Source: Triangularia verruculosa
Taxonomy: Eukaryota; Ascomycota; Sordariomycetes; Sordariales; Podosporaceae
Length of the DNA stretch: 64,000 bases
Assembly (NCBI GenBank): GCA_033296885.1
Contig: MU863965.1
Coordinates: forward strand, 1-64,000
Reading direction: 5' to 3'
Below the pieces are notes generated by a model. That model ran no database searches, had not been told where the DNA came from, and was given only the letters and a program-made list of their open reading frames with translations. The translations under genes and the position numbers were made by a program. Each line of letters begins with the position of its first letter. Position 1 is the stretch's first letter. Of the stretch, positions 29,582-39,712 are shown piece by piece.

Positions 29582-30701
29582 ATGCTCGTCGGACAGACTA
29601 CCGTTCGCGCCCTCCTCAGCGGCATCGCGCTGAACCATCTCGAGATGCTGCCAGAAACGTCCACCAACCCTGGCGGACTCAGATTCTTGAGGATGAGCAG
29701 ACAAACTGGAACATGCAGGACAGGAGAGAAGTGGTGTTTGGATGGATGTATCCCGCTTGATGGCGTTTGCTGCACATCGAGGGGAACATACTGCGATGCT
29801 GGTTACTACTGCATGGCTGTTTCTGGGTGCTGTCGTGTAGGTGTTCATGCCACTTCGTCTCGTTTCGAATGATACCACTGACACTGTGATGTACAGGAGG
29901 GGAGAACATGTAGCGGTGTCGGCGGTACTTGCGATCCAGGGGAGGTGATGTGCAATAGGGGGTAGGTGATCGATTTTCCGCCATGCCACTTGGACTTTCT
30001 AACACTAACTCCTACAGATGCATGCCCTCTAGCGGTGTTTGCTGTCCCGGAGGTGGTTACTGTGAGGCCGGATACGAATGCACAACCACCAACACCTGCC
30101 GTCGCGCAGGTAGCAGCGGTGGTGGTTCCAGTGGTGGCACCACAACCTGTGGTGCTGGACGCAAGAGATGTGATACCGGTTACTGCATTCCAGAAGACGG
30201 TATTTGCTGCAACAGAGGAACTGGACGCTATTGTGAAGTAAGCCTTATTCCCCAACATCCTTTAGCATGCCCTGACCATCGACTAACACATACCACCAGG
30301 ACGGATATTACTGCCTCGCCGGAAGCGGTTGCTGCCGTGACGGACGGACATGCAGACCCAACACAGCTCTTACCCAGGATCCTATCACATTCACATCTAC
30401 ACCTACTACCACCTCGACACCCACCGCCATCCAAACGCCAAGTGGAGATGACGACGATGTTGATAGCGGGGCCCCAGAGCCAACTGCTGGGTTTGGTGGA
30501 CTGGATGACTTGATTGATAGTAGCACTACAACTACCTCGGCACCCACAGAGACCCTTCCGATCCCGCCCGCTATCACAGGTCCCTTCTCTGGAGGTGGAG
30601 ACGGGAACGGGGGAACGAACGGAGGAATCAGATCGTTGGAAGTGTCGGTAGCGGGATGCTTCTTGGGGGTGGTCGTTGGAGTTGTCGGGTTGTTGCTTTG
30701 A
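29582..30701 (+). CDS. Cysteine-rich, probably GPI-anchored surface protein
   Basis: Four exons, 29582-29836, 29897-29961, 30018-30237 and 30300-30701, join in frame to 313 residues. After a short hydrophobic N-terminus come repeated cysteine modules of the form C..GEKWCLDGCIPLDGVCC..YCDAGYYC..GCC. Variants are MCNRGCMPSSGVCCPGGGYCEAGYEC, then RCDTGYCIPEDGICC and YCEDGYYCLAGSGCC, so about three units are present. A long Ser/Thr/Pro-rich stalk follows, and the protein ends in a hydrophobic tail (SLEVSVAGCFLGVVVGVVGLLL minus anything polar), the layout of a GPI-attachment signal. Such proteins sit on the fungal plasma membrane or wall. The predicted signal peptide is weak. The family is uncharacterised. 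Introns fall between or inside modules, all with canonical ends. Confidence 0.8.
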
Positions 30702-31100
30702 GCTGTTTGAGTGCAAGCTCACGGATGATGTTTATATGAGATCAGGACATACACGATACCTAGATACCAGTTTGATACCTTTTTTTCTTTTTTGAAGTAG
30801 CTTAATATTAGTAGAATAATCTCTTCCGTCGACGTCAATTTGGAGTGGGGATAATCGCGTCCAAAGTGGGAAAGTATTCCCTGGATTTACACATGTGAGT
30901 AGGTAGGTTGTCATTTACCTACCTTACTTAGACAGCAGAAAATAGTAGGCAACTTTCATCAATGTAGTCGCTACTGTACTGATAAATAGTGCTAAACTGA
31001 CAGAGCATGGTTTTCCAAATCTTTCAAAACATTTCCAGATCCGACCTACTTGTACCATATTTCTGTCGTAGAGTAACATCAGCAAGCGATTCCCCGCTCA
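30702..31100. other. Intergenic, nothing recognised
   Basis: This is the 3' flank of the Cys-rich gene and the upstream flank of tRNA-Glu. It is AT-rich with no gene-like frame. Confidence 0.6.
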
Positions 31101-31172
31101 TCCGGTATAGTGTAACGGTTAACATATCGCGTTTTCACCGCGAAGCTCGGGGTTCGATTCCCCGTACCGGAG
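31101..31172 (+). tRNA. tRNA-Glu (anticodon UUC)
   Basis: The 72-nt sequence folds as a complete tRNA without an intron. The acceptor stem TCCGGTA pairs with TACCGGA, followed by discriminator G. The D-loop contains TAGTGTAACGGTTA, the anticodon arm is TCGCG-TTTTCAC-CGCGA with anticodon TTC, and the T arm is CGGGG-TTCGATT-CCCCG. The B-box GGTTCGATTCC is perfect. It decodes GAA. Confidence 0.96.
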
Positions 31173-31846
31173 ATTTGGTGATGTAAACATCACCATCCAT
31201 CTTTTGCAGTGTTCGCGATCGCTCCTTTTTCAATGTTTTGATGTTTTAGGTGAATCTTGCGCCAGTCCTGTCGTTCCTTCCCGTTCGAAAGAGTGTCGAG
31301 GGAGTTCCTTCCTCTTCATCTCTTCAATTGACAGCCCCACCCCACATACAAGATCCACTTCCATGCATTCAACTTCCTTTGTACCTTCTTCAACAGCCAC
31401 CAGAATGTCTAGGTATTTCGAGAGACGCTCCTCCCACCTGAGTGTCCTTTGCACATGATTTGGAATATTGATGAGCGAAAGCATTGAAAGCCCTGTTTCG
31501 TGATCCGATGATTCCATCCCTCACACTAAGCAGATGTCGCATGCTGCATCTTGAAATCGTGTTTCTACATATGCGGGCATTCGCCATTGCACATAGAAGC
31601 AATGCCAGTCGTTTATTTTCTCAGTCTGAGCCCTATCTACAGCCTAGATAAAAGTCAGGTGGATAGGGATAGAGAGTTAGGGTGAGGAATCAGCATTGCA
31701 TTGGGAATAGCTTCACTTGAAGGAGGGGCTGGGCTGTATCATTAGGAAACCCCGCACTAATAACCCTTCAAAAAGTGAAGGTTCCAGACATAAAGAACAA
31801 AAACTAATATGTTGATAAGTGTTGACTTGGGAAAAAAATATGGTGA
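31173..31846. other. Intergenic between two tRNA genes
   Basis: No convincing gene. Two 80-95 codon frames on opposite strands overlap each other between 31204 and 31517 and have no motif. Confidence 0.6.
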
Positions 31847-31920
31847 CTCCTCCGGGAAGGCTCGAACTTCCAACCTCCTGATTAACAGTCAGACGCGCTA
31901 GCCAATTGCGCCACAGAGGA
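31847..31920 (-). tRNA. tRNA-Asn (anticodon GUU)
   Basis: The minus strand reads as a 74-nt intronless tRNA. The acceptor stem is TCCTCTG / CGGAGGA with one G-U pair, then discriminator G. The D arm is GGCGCAATTGGCTAGCGC, the anticodon loop is CTGTTAA with anticodon GTT, and the T arm is TTGGAAGTTCGAGCCTTCC. A 93-codon frame running through it is an accident of the tRNA sequence. Confidence 0.96.
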
Positions 31921-32222
31921 TATTTTGTGATGTGATTCGCCACCTGATCATGGACTTCTATGGGGTCGGACCTGAAACCACACGCTATTTTCAACTCAAA
32001 AGTATGAAGCCCGCATTCAAGTTAATACTCACGGTTTTGCAATGGCAGTGCCTGGCCTCAGGGATCGGAGAGAATACAAACTCAGCCCGAATGGACATAC
32101 TTCAGCTTTCGCCCAGTCGATGGCACCAACGAAATAACATAAAGGCCTATTAACTATCTGTCAAAGTAACTTGCCAAATCAGCGTGCTCGTCCACAAAGT
32201 GGCAAGGCTCCTATCAACGCCT
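31921..32222. other. Intergenic, nothing recognised
   Basis: This is the upstream flank of tRNA-Asn and the downstream flank of the FAD oxidase gene. No further feature was recognised. Confidence 0.6.
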
Positions 32223-34001
32223 TCAACCTTCCCTCGCAGCCTCATCCCCCACCAAGAACCCACAAACCAGCCCCCTCGGATCCCACTTCTTCCTCACCTC
32301 CTCCAACTTACTCCTCTCTTTTCCCCCCCAAAACCTCCACCCCGCCTGCCGGAACTGAAAGTCCGCATCGCCCAGATAGCTCCCTACCAGCGTCTTCCCA
32401 TCCTCTTCTAGCGTATCAAACACCTCCCTCACCCACTCATCACACTTTTCATCGTCCTGCTGATCCTTCCAGACGGCATACACGGAGAAATAATGATCAG
32501 AGTGCATGCCCAGTGCCATGTTTCCGGGTAACTCTCTTCGAGAGGTAGGATTCATGGCGAACCACAATGCGGTGCTTTGCTTGGTTGGTAGAGTCGAAAA
32601 CGCAGGTTTAAGGGCGGACGCGATCTGAGAAGGCGATAGGTCGTTGGAGAGGTAGGCGTTATCTGAGCGCGTGCGGAAGCCAGGGGCGGCGTTGCCTGCG
32701 AGTTGGGCTGCGTATTCTGCTGGAAGGGAGGTAGCTTGACAGAAGCGGTTGGGGTGGTCGGGGCTCGATGAGGGAGCGCAGGGGAGGGAGTCGTGGATGG
32801 GTTTTAACGCGGCTAGGGCGTCGGAATGGGAGGTGGCAAAGGAGGTGAAGACGGCTGTGAGGGTGGGCGCAGGGGAGGATTGGGGGATGAAGGCGGACAC
32901 GAGGACGATCTCGAGGGTCGGGGAGGCGGTTGGAGAGAGCTGGATTTTGTCAGGCTGGGAAAATTAGAAAAGGAAAGAGAAGGAAGGCGTAGGTACCTTT
33001 ACGATCCATTCCTGAATCTCGTTGAAGTTGACAATATCAAAAAAGTAGAGGGACTGCCACATGGGGAGAAGAGGCACTGTTCTGAGGTAGAATCTCGTCA
33101 CGATAGCAGGAAAGCCTGGCCCTGCCCCTCGAGCAGCAAAGAACAGGTCTTCGTTTTGGGTTTCGTTGCAGTGTAAGACTTCTCCATCTGCTGTCACGAC
33201 ATCAACTCCGACCATGTATTCACAAGCCCATCCCCAATTCTGTTCCTCTCGTCAGCATCAATATATGCACGAACATTCAAAAACAACCCAGAGTCAACAA
33301 ACCTTGCAATTCCAACCCATCCCTCCTTGTAGCAGAAAGCCACCCAGCCCGACATCAGGACAGTGACCGCCGGGAAACATTCTTTGGCCTTTTTCCAAGA
33401 ACTCATTCAGCTGGGCAGACGTCACAGCCGTACTGCAACCCACCACGCCGTCGCCAAACTCAGGCTCCCATCTGATTGATCCAACGCCGCCCTCAAAGTC
33501 AACCATGTCCAGTAAGATCGCATCATGTCTCACAGACCAGCACGCCCAACTGTGCCCACCGCTGCGAACTGATATCCGTTTCTTCTCGGCATTGACAACA
33601 GCAATACAGGCGACAATGTCAGAAACAGTAAGAGGCTGGCAATACCCGAATGGAAGGCGAGCAGGATAATTAGGGGAGGAGGAAGTGAACGACGGACGGC
33701 GAAGGTTAAAGACGCGGGAGAAGATGGCATCATGAAATTCCAACTGGGGGTTGGTAGTGCGGAGAAGAATCGGAACCGCCGTGGCTTGTGCAAGGCTGGC
33801 GGTGATGGAATCGAAGCTCGGCCGGCCGGCATGAGTGCCATGGGGGTCCGACATTCCGGCGTCGGTTCCGACTGCCGTAGCGGGATCGTTGTTGTTGTTG
33901 GCAGGATCATCCAACGGCAGTGGTGAATTGGTGCCCCAGAGTTCGCGCATCTTGGCGGTGTCGGAGTAGCAGAGGTCAGCAGGCGGAATCTGCACCATCA
34001 T
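32223..34001 (-). CDS. FAD-linked oxidoreductase, berberine-bridge-enzyme type
   Basis: Three exons, 33303-34001, 32997-33239 and 32223-32954, join in phase 0 to 557 residues. The FAD-binding domain carries RSGGHSW near residue 147, whose His is the usual covalent flavin attachment site. It also has GGHCPDVGLGG near 212, whose Cys is the second attachment site in bicovalent members. The substrate domain continues through RGAGPGFPAIVTRFYL, and the C-terminal BBE tail ends near GGKERSKLEEVRKKWDP. Such enzymes oxidise sugars, alkaloid precursors or polyketide intermediates using oxygen. No secretion signal is seen at the chosen ATG, so an intracellular role or a missed 5' exon is possible. The second intron is only 42 bp. 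The substrate cannot be inferred. A P450 lies about 1.7 kb away on the same strand. Confidence 0.88.
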
Positions 34002-35254
34002 GATGGGAACGGCGAAATGAGGGCGCCGACTACCTGGTAGATGCCTGATACGGGTGACAAAACCGCGGTTTAAGGGAAAGTCGCCGTGATTTTATACTTC
34101 AAAGTTGCCAGCCAAGTCTTTTGTGACCAACCATCTGAACACCGAGTCCTCATCTCGAACCCCAACCGTTGAGCTACTCGATAGTTGCGTGACGCACAGT
34201 GCCCTTGGACTTGCTCCCACATGTGGTACTGTTTATGACCATATAAGCGGGCAGTTGATTGCGAGTCCTCTTGAATGAAAAAGGGACCCCAGGGGTCTTC
34301 TGAGACATTTGATGATTCAGATCCCGACTAGATGGGTCATATGCAAGGGGAGGAACGTTGATGTATTGGGGAGGGTGGGGTTAGGGCTGGTAATGATGAT
34401 CACAGAGAGGCAAGGGATAAGTTTTCAGATGAGTGAGTTTTATTATAGAAATCTACCCAAGATGGCATGCACGGTTCGGCCACACATCGCTAATGGTCGA
34501 GGATGTCACGTTCTATAGGTATGTCCCTTAGTCAGACCAATATCTTCTCGTGGACCCATGGTGACTGGAGACAAAAAACCATCCAGTTTGCAACATACAC
34601 CGCGAGCAACTAGCATCTCTAGATAGCCTACAGAAAGAAAAGTGTCTAGTCTAGAATTGGGTCCTGAATAAACAACACCTCATCAATAACGGGAATATCC
34701 AAATGATTCTTTAGCTGGGAAAATGACTGCTTCTGTTTTTTTGATGATAATCATATCCCACGGCTCCAAAAATGGTGCGCGTCTTTGTTGATGTGGAGGT
34801 AAACCAACTGAACTCATAACTTCAGTAGAAACTCCGAATCAATTGTGAACCTGATTAAAGCCTTGTGTCAAACAGGCATATCCAACGAGCCTCACGATAG
34901 GTTCCAGCCAATCCGGTAGACATGTTGGTTTCAAACACTGTGTGTCTGTTGCATGTATCTTATCAACGCAGAATCGGAAAACTGGTGCACTCAGTCGCAA
35001 CTATCTTCTACAATGAAGCGTTTCAAAGACCTCTAAACGCCAGGCTGGCACAACAACTGTTTCCTAGCCTCTTTAAAAGTTACACATCAACTGCCACCGA
35101 GAAGCCCCGAGTATTGTGTATAAATCAGTGCTCCCAATCATGGTACCTACCTAGATACCCTGTCCCTCTTTCTTTTACCACCGATATAAAACCAACAACA
35201 AACATCTACATCAAGAGACATACCACCCCCTAAATAACCATTTAACCATTCACC
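34002..35254. other. Intergenic, nothing recognised
   Basis: This contains the promoter of the FAD oxidase gene (minus strand) and the upstream region of the small Cys-rich gene (plus strand). A 103-codon frame at 34922 ends just before the small gene but shows no motif. Confidence 0.55.
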
Positions 35255-35556
35255 ATGTGCAAGAGAACCCTAATGGTCCGCAAACACTGCCTGCATGCGG
35301 TAGGTTGGGAATATGATTGCTGCAATCCTGGTTAGTTCCTCTCCCATTCTCGCCAAGTTTACCTCGAGCCTCACAAAACTGACTGATGACAAACCTCTTG
35401 CCTGTAATCGCAGCTGGCATCTTGTGCGCCGGAATCGCCACGAATGGTTATTATTTTCCCGTGGACGCACCGTACAAGTGCGCGTTCGAGAGCTGTCCGT
35501 ATGGCGTAAAGGGCCAGGAGCAGCGGCACGAGGAGTTGCTGGCATGGGGTGACTAA
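35255..35556 (+). CDS. Small Cys-rich protein (72 residues) split by an intron
   Basis: Exons 35255-35330 and 35414-35556 join in frame across an 83-bp intron (GTTAGT..ATCGCAG) to give 72 residues. Neither exon is long enough to stand out alone. The product starts MCKRTLMVRKHCLHAVGWEYDCC and ends QRHEELLAWGD. It has seven cysteines (2, 12, 22, 23, 30, 48, 53) plus several histidines, which suggests a small zinc-binding or disulfide-rich fold. No signal peptide is seen. I do not know a named family. Support is the clean splice, the phase match, the dense Cys pattern and a tidy stop; this is a reasonable but unproven gene. Confidence 0.5.
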
Positions 35557-35688
35557 TAAGGCGGGATCTCGGAGAGTCGGACACGCGACTGTTGGATAGA
35601 AGTGATATTTTTGTTCCGTTTGTCATTAACTATAGGACACCAATCTATGCCTAGTGAGCTGTTCACTTTCCAAGCCAGCCAGTCTACA

Positions 35689-37492
35689 TCAAGCCTTGAC
35701 CTCGGGCTTAACCAACTCCCTCAACTCAAACCTCGTGTTAAACCCATACTGCTTTACAAACCAAGCATTCACAATCTCCCACTCCGAATTCGGGTCATCG
35801 AATCTGATCTGTTTTTTTTCTCTCTGTTAGCACATCACCCTCTCCCATTTCCACATCAAGAAACGAAAAAAAGAAACATACCTCAAATCTTCTCAACATG
35901 CTCGGCACCAGCTTGTAAATCTCCAACAAGCTAATATTCTTCCCAATACACGTCCTGCTCCCCATCCCAAACTGAAGCATACACCCATTCATCATCTTCA
36001 ACCTCTCCTTCCCCTCCTCGCCCTCCACATCATCCACCCACCTCTCCGGCCTGTACTCCTCCGCATCCGACCCCCAGACCTTTTCGTCGCGGTGAAGAAC
36101 CCAGGCGTTGCATCCCACGATCGTCCCGCCCTTAACCCACTTCCCGGCAATTTCCAGCCCTGGCTCGGGGACGATGCGTTCCATTGGGAGACCGGGAGCG
36201 GGGTGCAGACGGAAGGCTTCCTTGACGCAGGCGTCGAGGAAGGGAAGGGTTTGGGATTCGTGCCAGGTCACCAGTCCGGTTTCGTAATCGGAGAAGCGGC
36301 CTTCTCTGGCGGCGTCGTCGAGTTCTTTTCTTAGCCGAGCCAAAGCGCGGGGGGTCTTGTGGAGGAAGTAGAAGACTGCCGAGAGGGAGATGGCGGTTGT
36401 TTCGGAGCCGGCGAAGGCCATCGATACGGCCATGGTTTGGACCAGGGTGTCAGTCATGAAGTCAGGTCTGTTCTCCCTAGCAGCCAAGAACTTGGAGAGG
36501 AGGTCGGGGGATTTGACACCTAATGGCGGTTTCTCTGATGTGGGGAGGAGGGGCTTGGTTTCTGAGGAGGATTCGAGTTCTGGCAGGCGCTCCGCCATGC
36601 GAGCGCGGGCGAACTTGGCGACCGGGAAGGTTGTGTCGAGGATGCCCCATTCACCTAGCTTGAGATAAATGGGGTTCTTGAGGAATAATTTGTCCAAGAG
36701 GGGGATTTGACCAATCTGAAAAGTCCTGTTAGTGCCAGTCGTTGAAAAATAACAGAGAAAAATGACATACCGGAGCAACGTAGAGGAATAGTTTCGTGAG
36801 GTAGGCCACGATGCCATCGACATCTTCATCTCGCTCGATGAACCCGTGGCGCTTGCTGTAGGTAATCTCACCAATGACATCAAAGGCGTAAAACTGCAGC
36901 CACTGGGTAAAGTCACAGGCCTTTGGGTTGTCGATGTACAGCTTTTCTGTCTGCTTCAGGAACAACTTTGTGGTATTGTCCACAAAAGGTTCATACTGCA
37001 CCAGCTGTGACATGGCAAACGCTCCATTAACGCAGCGGCGGAACTGCATGTGGAAGTCATTGTCCGTCGTGCTGAATAATGAAGGTAAACTGTGGCCTTT
37101 GACGACTGATTGTTGGACGACGTAAAAGTCGGACTGTGATTTGTGTCAGCCATGGCCCTAGATGAGATCAGTAGCAGAATACAAACCTTGACAAATCCCT
37201 TGTTCAACCCATAAATAGTCTTCAACGCTTCTGGCTCGGCAAACGACAACGTGTTCGGTCCTAGCCTCACCACCGGCCCATGCTTTCGGTGCAGCTCGAT
37301 CTGTGTTCTCTCCGGCCTCCTCCTGTACACATCATAAAATCTCCACCAATCCGTCAATGACGCGAGGAATGGACCTGGGTATTTGTTCAGGCCATTGTGA
37401 TATCTGTTCTTGACCAACCACGTGAGAACGACAGTAACGACAAGTGCTGGCCAATGCTGGGCCAAGAGGTGTATTATTTGATCTGTAATCAT
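35689..37492 (-). CDS. Cytochrome P450 (pisatin-demethylase-like)
   Basis: Four exons, 37187-37492, 36771-37133, 35882-36715 and 35689-35808, join in phase 0 to 540 residues. An N-terminal membrane anchor (HWPALVVTVVLTWLVK) is followed by the KYPGPFLASLTDWWRF proline-rich hinge. The I-helix AGSETT, the K-helix ExxR in VKEAFRLHP, and the heme signature FGMGSRTCIG with Cys near residue 480 are all intact. The FTQWLQFYAFDVIGEITYSKRHGF block is typical of the pisatin-demethylase-like fungal P450s, which detoxify plant phenolics or serve secondary pathways. The last exon is only 39 codons and would be missed without splicing. The enzyme should sit in the endoplasmic reticulum and use NADPH-P450 reductase. 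Substrate unknown. Confidence 0.93.
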
Positions 37493-39712
37493 CGTTATGT
37501 GATGTGATGATGACCCCTCACCTCCAATGTAGAAAATGAAGGTAGAAGGTGTTCCCTGTTGAAGAGGCTGTATCACACTCGATGTGTTGAAAATAGAAAG
37601 AAAAGGAGGACAAAAATAGAGATCAAGAAGTCGAGACAGGGAAAGCGTGTGATTATGTATGTATATAGTCACGGGAAACCGCCAACTGAGCTAGGTACAT
37701 ACCAACACAGGTGCCGCCATGCCGTTCAATGCCGAGATCTGTAAGGTCAAGGCAAGGCAGGGGGCCATGTAGAACCGAGTTGGGGTAAGGTTGGCCCCCC
37801 GGGTAGCGAACCAGCCAGGATCAAGAAGACATGTTCCCTCGGGAACTAATCTATTTCGGTCCTGTTCGCCATAAACCAGCAGGACGTCCCTGGGTGGCGG
37901 TCCTGCAACGGACGATCCCCGACAGCCAGCAGCCAGCCCACGAGCACGGGAAGATATTGCATATGAAGTGCCAACTAAGCGCAGGTATATGGCCAGAAAG
38001 ACCGGTATGAGAATCTCGCGTCCCGGGAAATGGTCAAGTCGGGATGGGTAGCATCTGAGATATCTCACGATGTGCTTCCCATGACGAACGATCAAACAAG
38101 AGAGTGAGGGGGTTGTGCCACTCGACACCGAGAAGGATCGCGGAGAAGACGGACCAACTCGCCTTTTCCTTTCCCAAACCGGAACATCAGTGGCCAGTGG
38201 TGGTCATGCTCACACAGACACACCCCAATTCTATCTCACCTTGGCAGAGATGCTGGGGCTCATGGGGGCCTCTGCACCGTAGGGCGATGAGTGAAAAACC
38301 CCACGTCATGAGCTGATAGACGTGTAAGTCAAAACTTGGGGAACCGTCTGCCGGGAGCCCTTGGGTGGTGGGGCCGTGGAGCCGAGCGAAACGTGGAGCG
38401 TAGCGCTTGGGAGGGGGAGGGGGCAAACCGCATTCCCCAATATAAATCGGCAGATGTCAGGTCCAATCGTCCATCTTGAATCCAGCCAGAGAGAGATAGT
38501 CGATAGTCAATGACCGGTCCTTTGGGGCAGTGGGCAATCGCCTTGGCTTCTGCGCTATCTTTTCTTGATGGCTGCGTCCTCTACGGATATTGTAAGTCAG
38601 CTGGTAGAAACGCCACAAAGGAGACCCCAAGCTGCAAGCTCGCCATTTCTTTTCTGCTTTGTGATATGACGATGAGCGGAAAAGAGGTCGTATTATATGC
38701 CATGATGGTGTATGCAGAGCGGAATCAGAGCCATGGCACCTCCAAAATGGAGGGTTACTCTCGAGATTCCCAACTCCTGCTTCAATGCCTCATGGGCGAT
38801 GTCCCGCCTTGCTGCGTCGTCTGTGGTAGGTATGCCGAACCGCCATCCATCCAATGGTTCGATTATCGATAATACATGCAGCCATCGGGAAGTACGCCAT
38901 TCGTTAGAATTCTATGTGCATGCATCTCGGGCCTGTTGCGAACTGCATTGCTTTTTGCCAGCCGGATAGGTAACCGATGGGGTTTGAGTTGATCAGAAGT
39001 AAGGCAGGGGAGATCTGCTACACCACCATCAAGATTCGGTCAACCTTGTTTTGCGTCGCATGTGGAGGATGTGACCAGTGACCTCGTCAATGTTGGAGCA
39101 GATGCCAAATCAGTGTCGTCGTCGGTCGTTGAAAGCGAGTTAAGCAGCTGAGAAGGGAGCGAGAGTGGAAAAAGGGAACAAAAACATGTGCCGAAGACCG
39201 TTGCTGCGCGTGGACCACTAGCGCTGCGGCATTCATGGCCACCGACTTCTTGGGCCGTTCGGCAGATGTTTTGGAGAGAAAGAAGCCCGGGAACAACGGA
39301 CCGGAGTGGTTTTGGTCAGCCACCTCACCTTTGCTTAGGTAATACTACAGTCGGCTGAGAGTATTCGCAGTATTGAAGGTCCAACACCTACCCATCATCT
39401 TTGGAAGTCTTTGAATGGTTGTAAACAGGTATCTTTTGGCTCCTTAGAATGCATTGTTCGCATCACGTCAAACCCAACCACAGCCTATCGAGCAATAACA
39501 TCTCTATTTTAACCCCCCATGCAACCCCCGTTGTCTAATATCAACTGCATATACACACACACAAACTCTCAAAACACACGCTGTTTGTTTACTTGCGCTC
39601 CCTCCCTTGAAATGCCAAATCCAAAAACGAAAACCCCCATGTATACCCGCACCGCCCCGCCCATCTCTCACGAGGCTCTCCTCGTCCTCTAGAAGATTCG
39701 AAAATTTACAAT
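37493..39712. other. Long intergenic region, one doubtful small ORF
   Basis: This spans 2.2 kb between the P450 start and the 3' end of the NPC1-like gene. The only item of note is a TATA-like TATAAAT at 38441 and a following ORF at 38510, described separately. Otherwise no gene was recognised. Confidence 0.5.
38510..38872 (+). CDS. Doubtful small ORF with signal-peptide-like start
   Basis: An ATG at 38510 lies 63 bp after TATAAAT (38441-38447). It opens with MTGPLGQWAIALASALSFLDG, which looks like a secretion signal, and unspliced it runs 120 codons with nine or more cysteines. A GTAAGT at about 38590 could be a splice donor, in which case the downstream reading frame would differ. There is no recognised motif, so this could equally be chance. 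Confidence 0.25.
   Translation: MTGPLGQWAIALASALSFLDGCVLYGYCKSAGRNATKETPSCKLAISFLLCDMTMSGKEVVLYAMMVYAERNQSHGTSKMEGYSRDSQLLLQCLMGDVPPCCVVCGRYAEPPSIQWFDYR

Noticed and set aside
31713..31994. 93-codon minus-strand frame
   Set aside because: It runs straight through tRNA-Asn; the LWRNWLARLTVNQEVGSSS-type peptide is a well-known artefact of tRNA-Asn sequence.
32223..37492. A full secondary-metabolite cluster
   Set aside because: Only an oxidase and a P450 are present; no polyketide, peptide or terpene synthase, transporter or pathway regulator was seen in the window.
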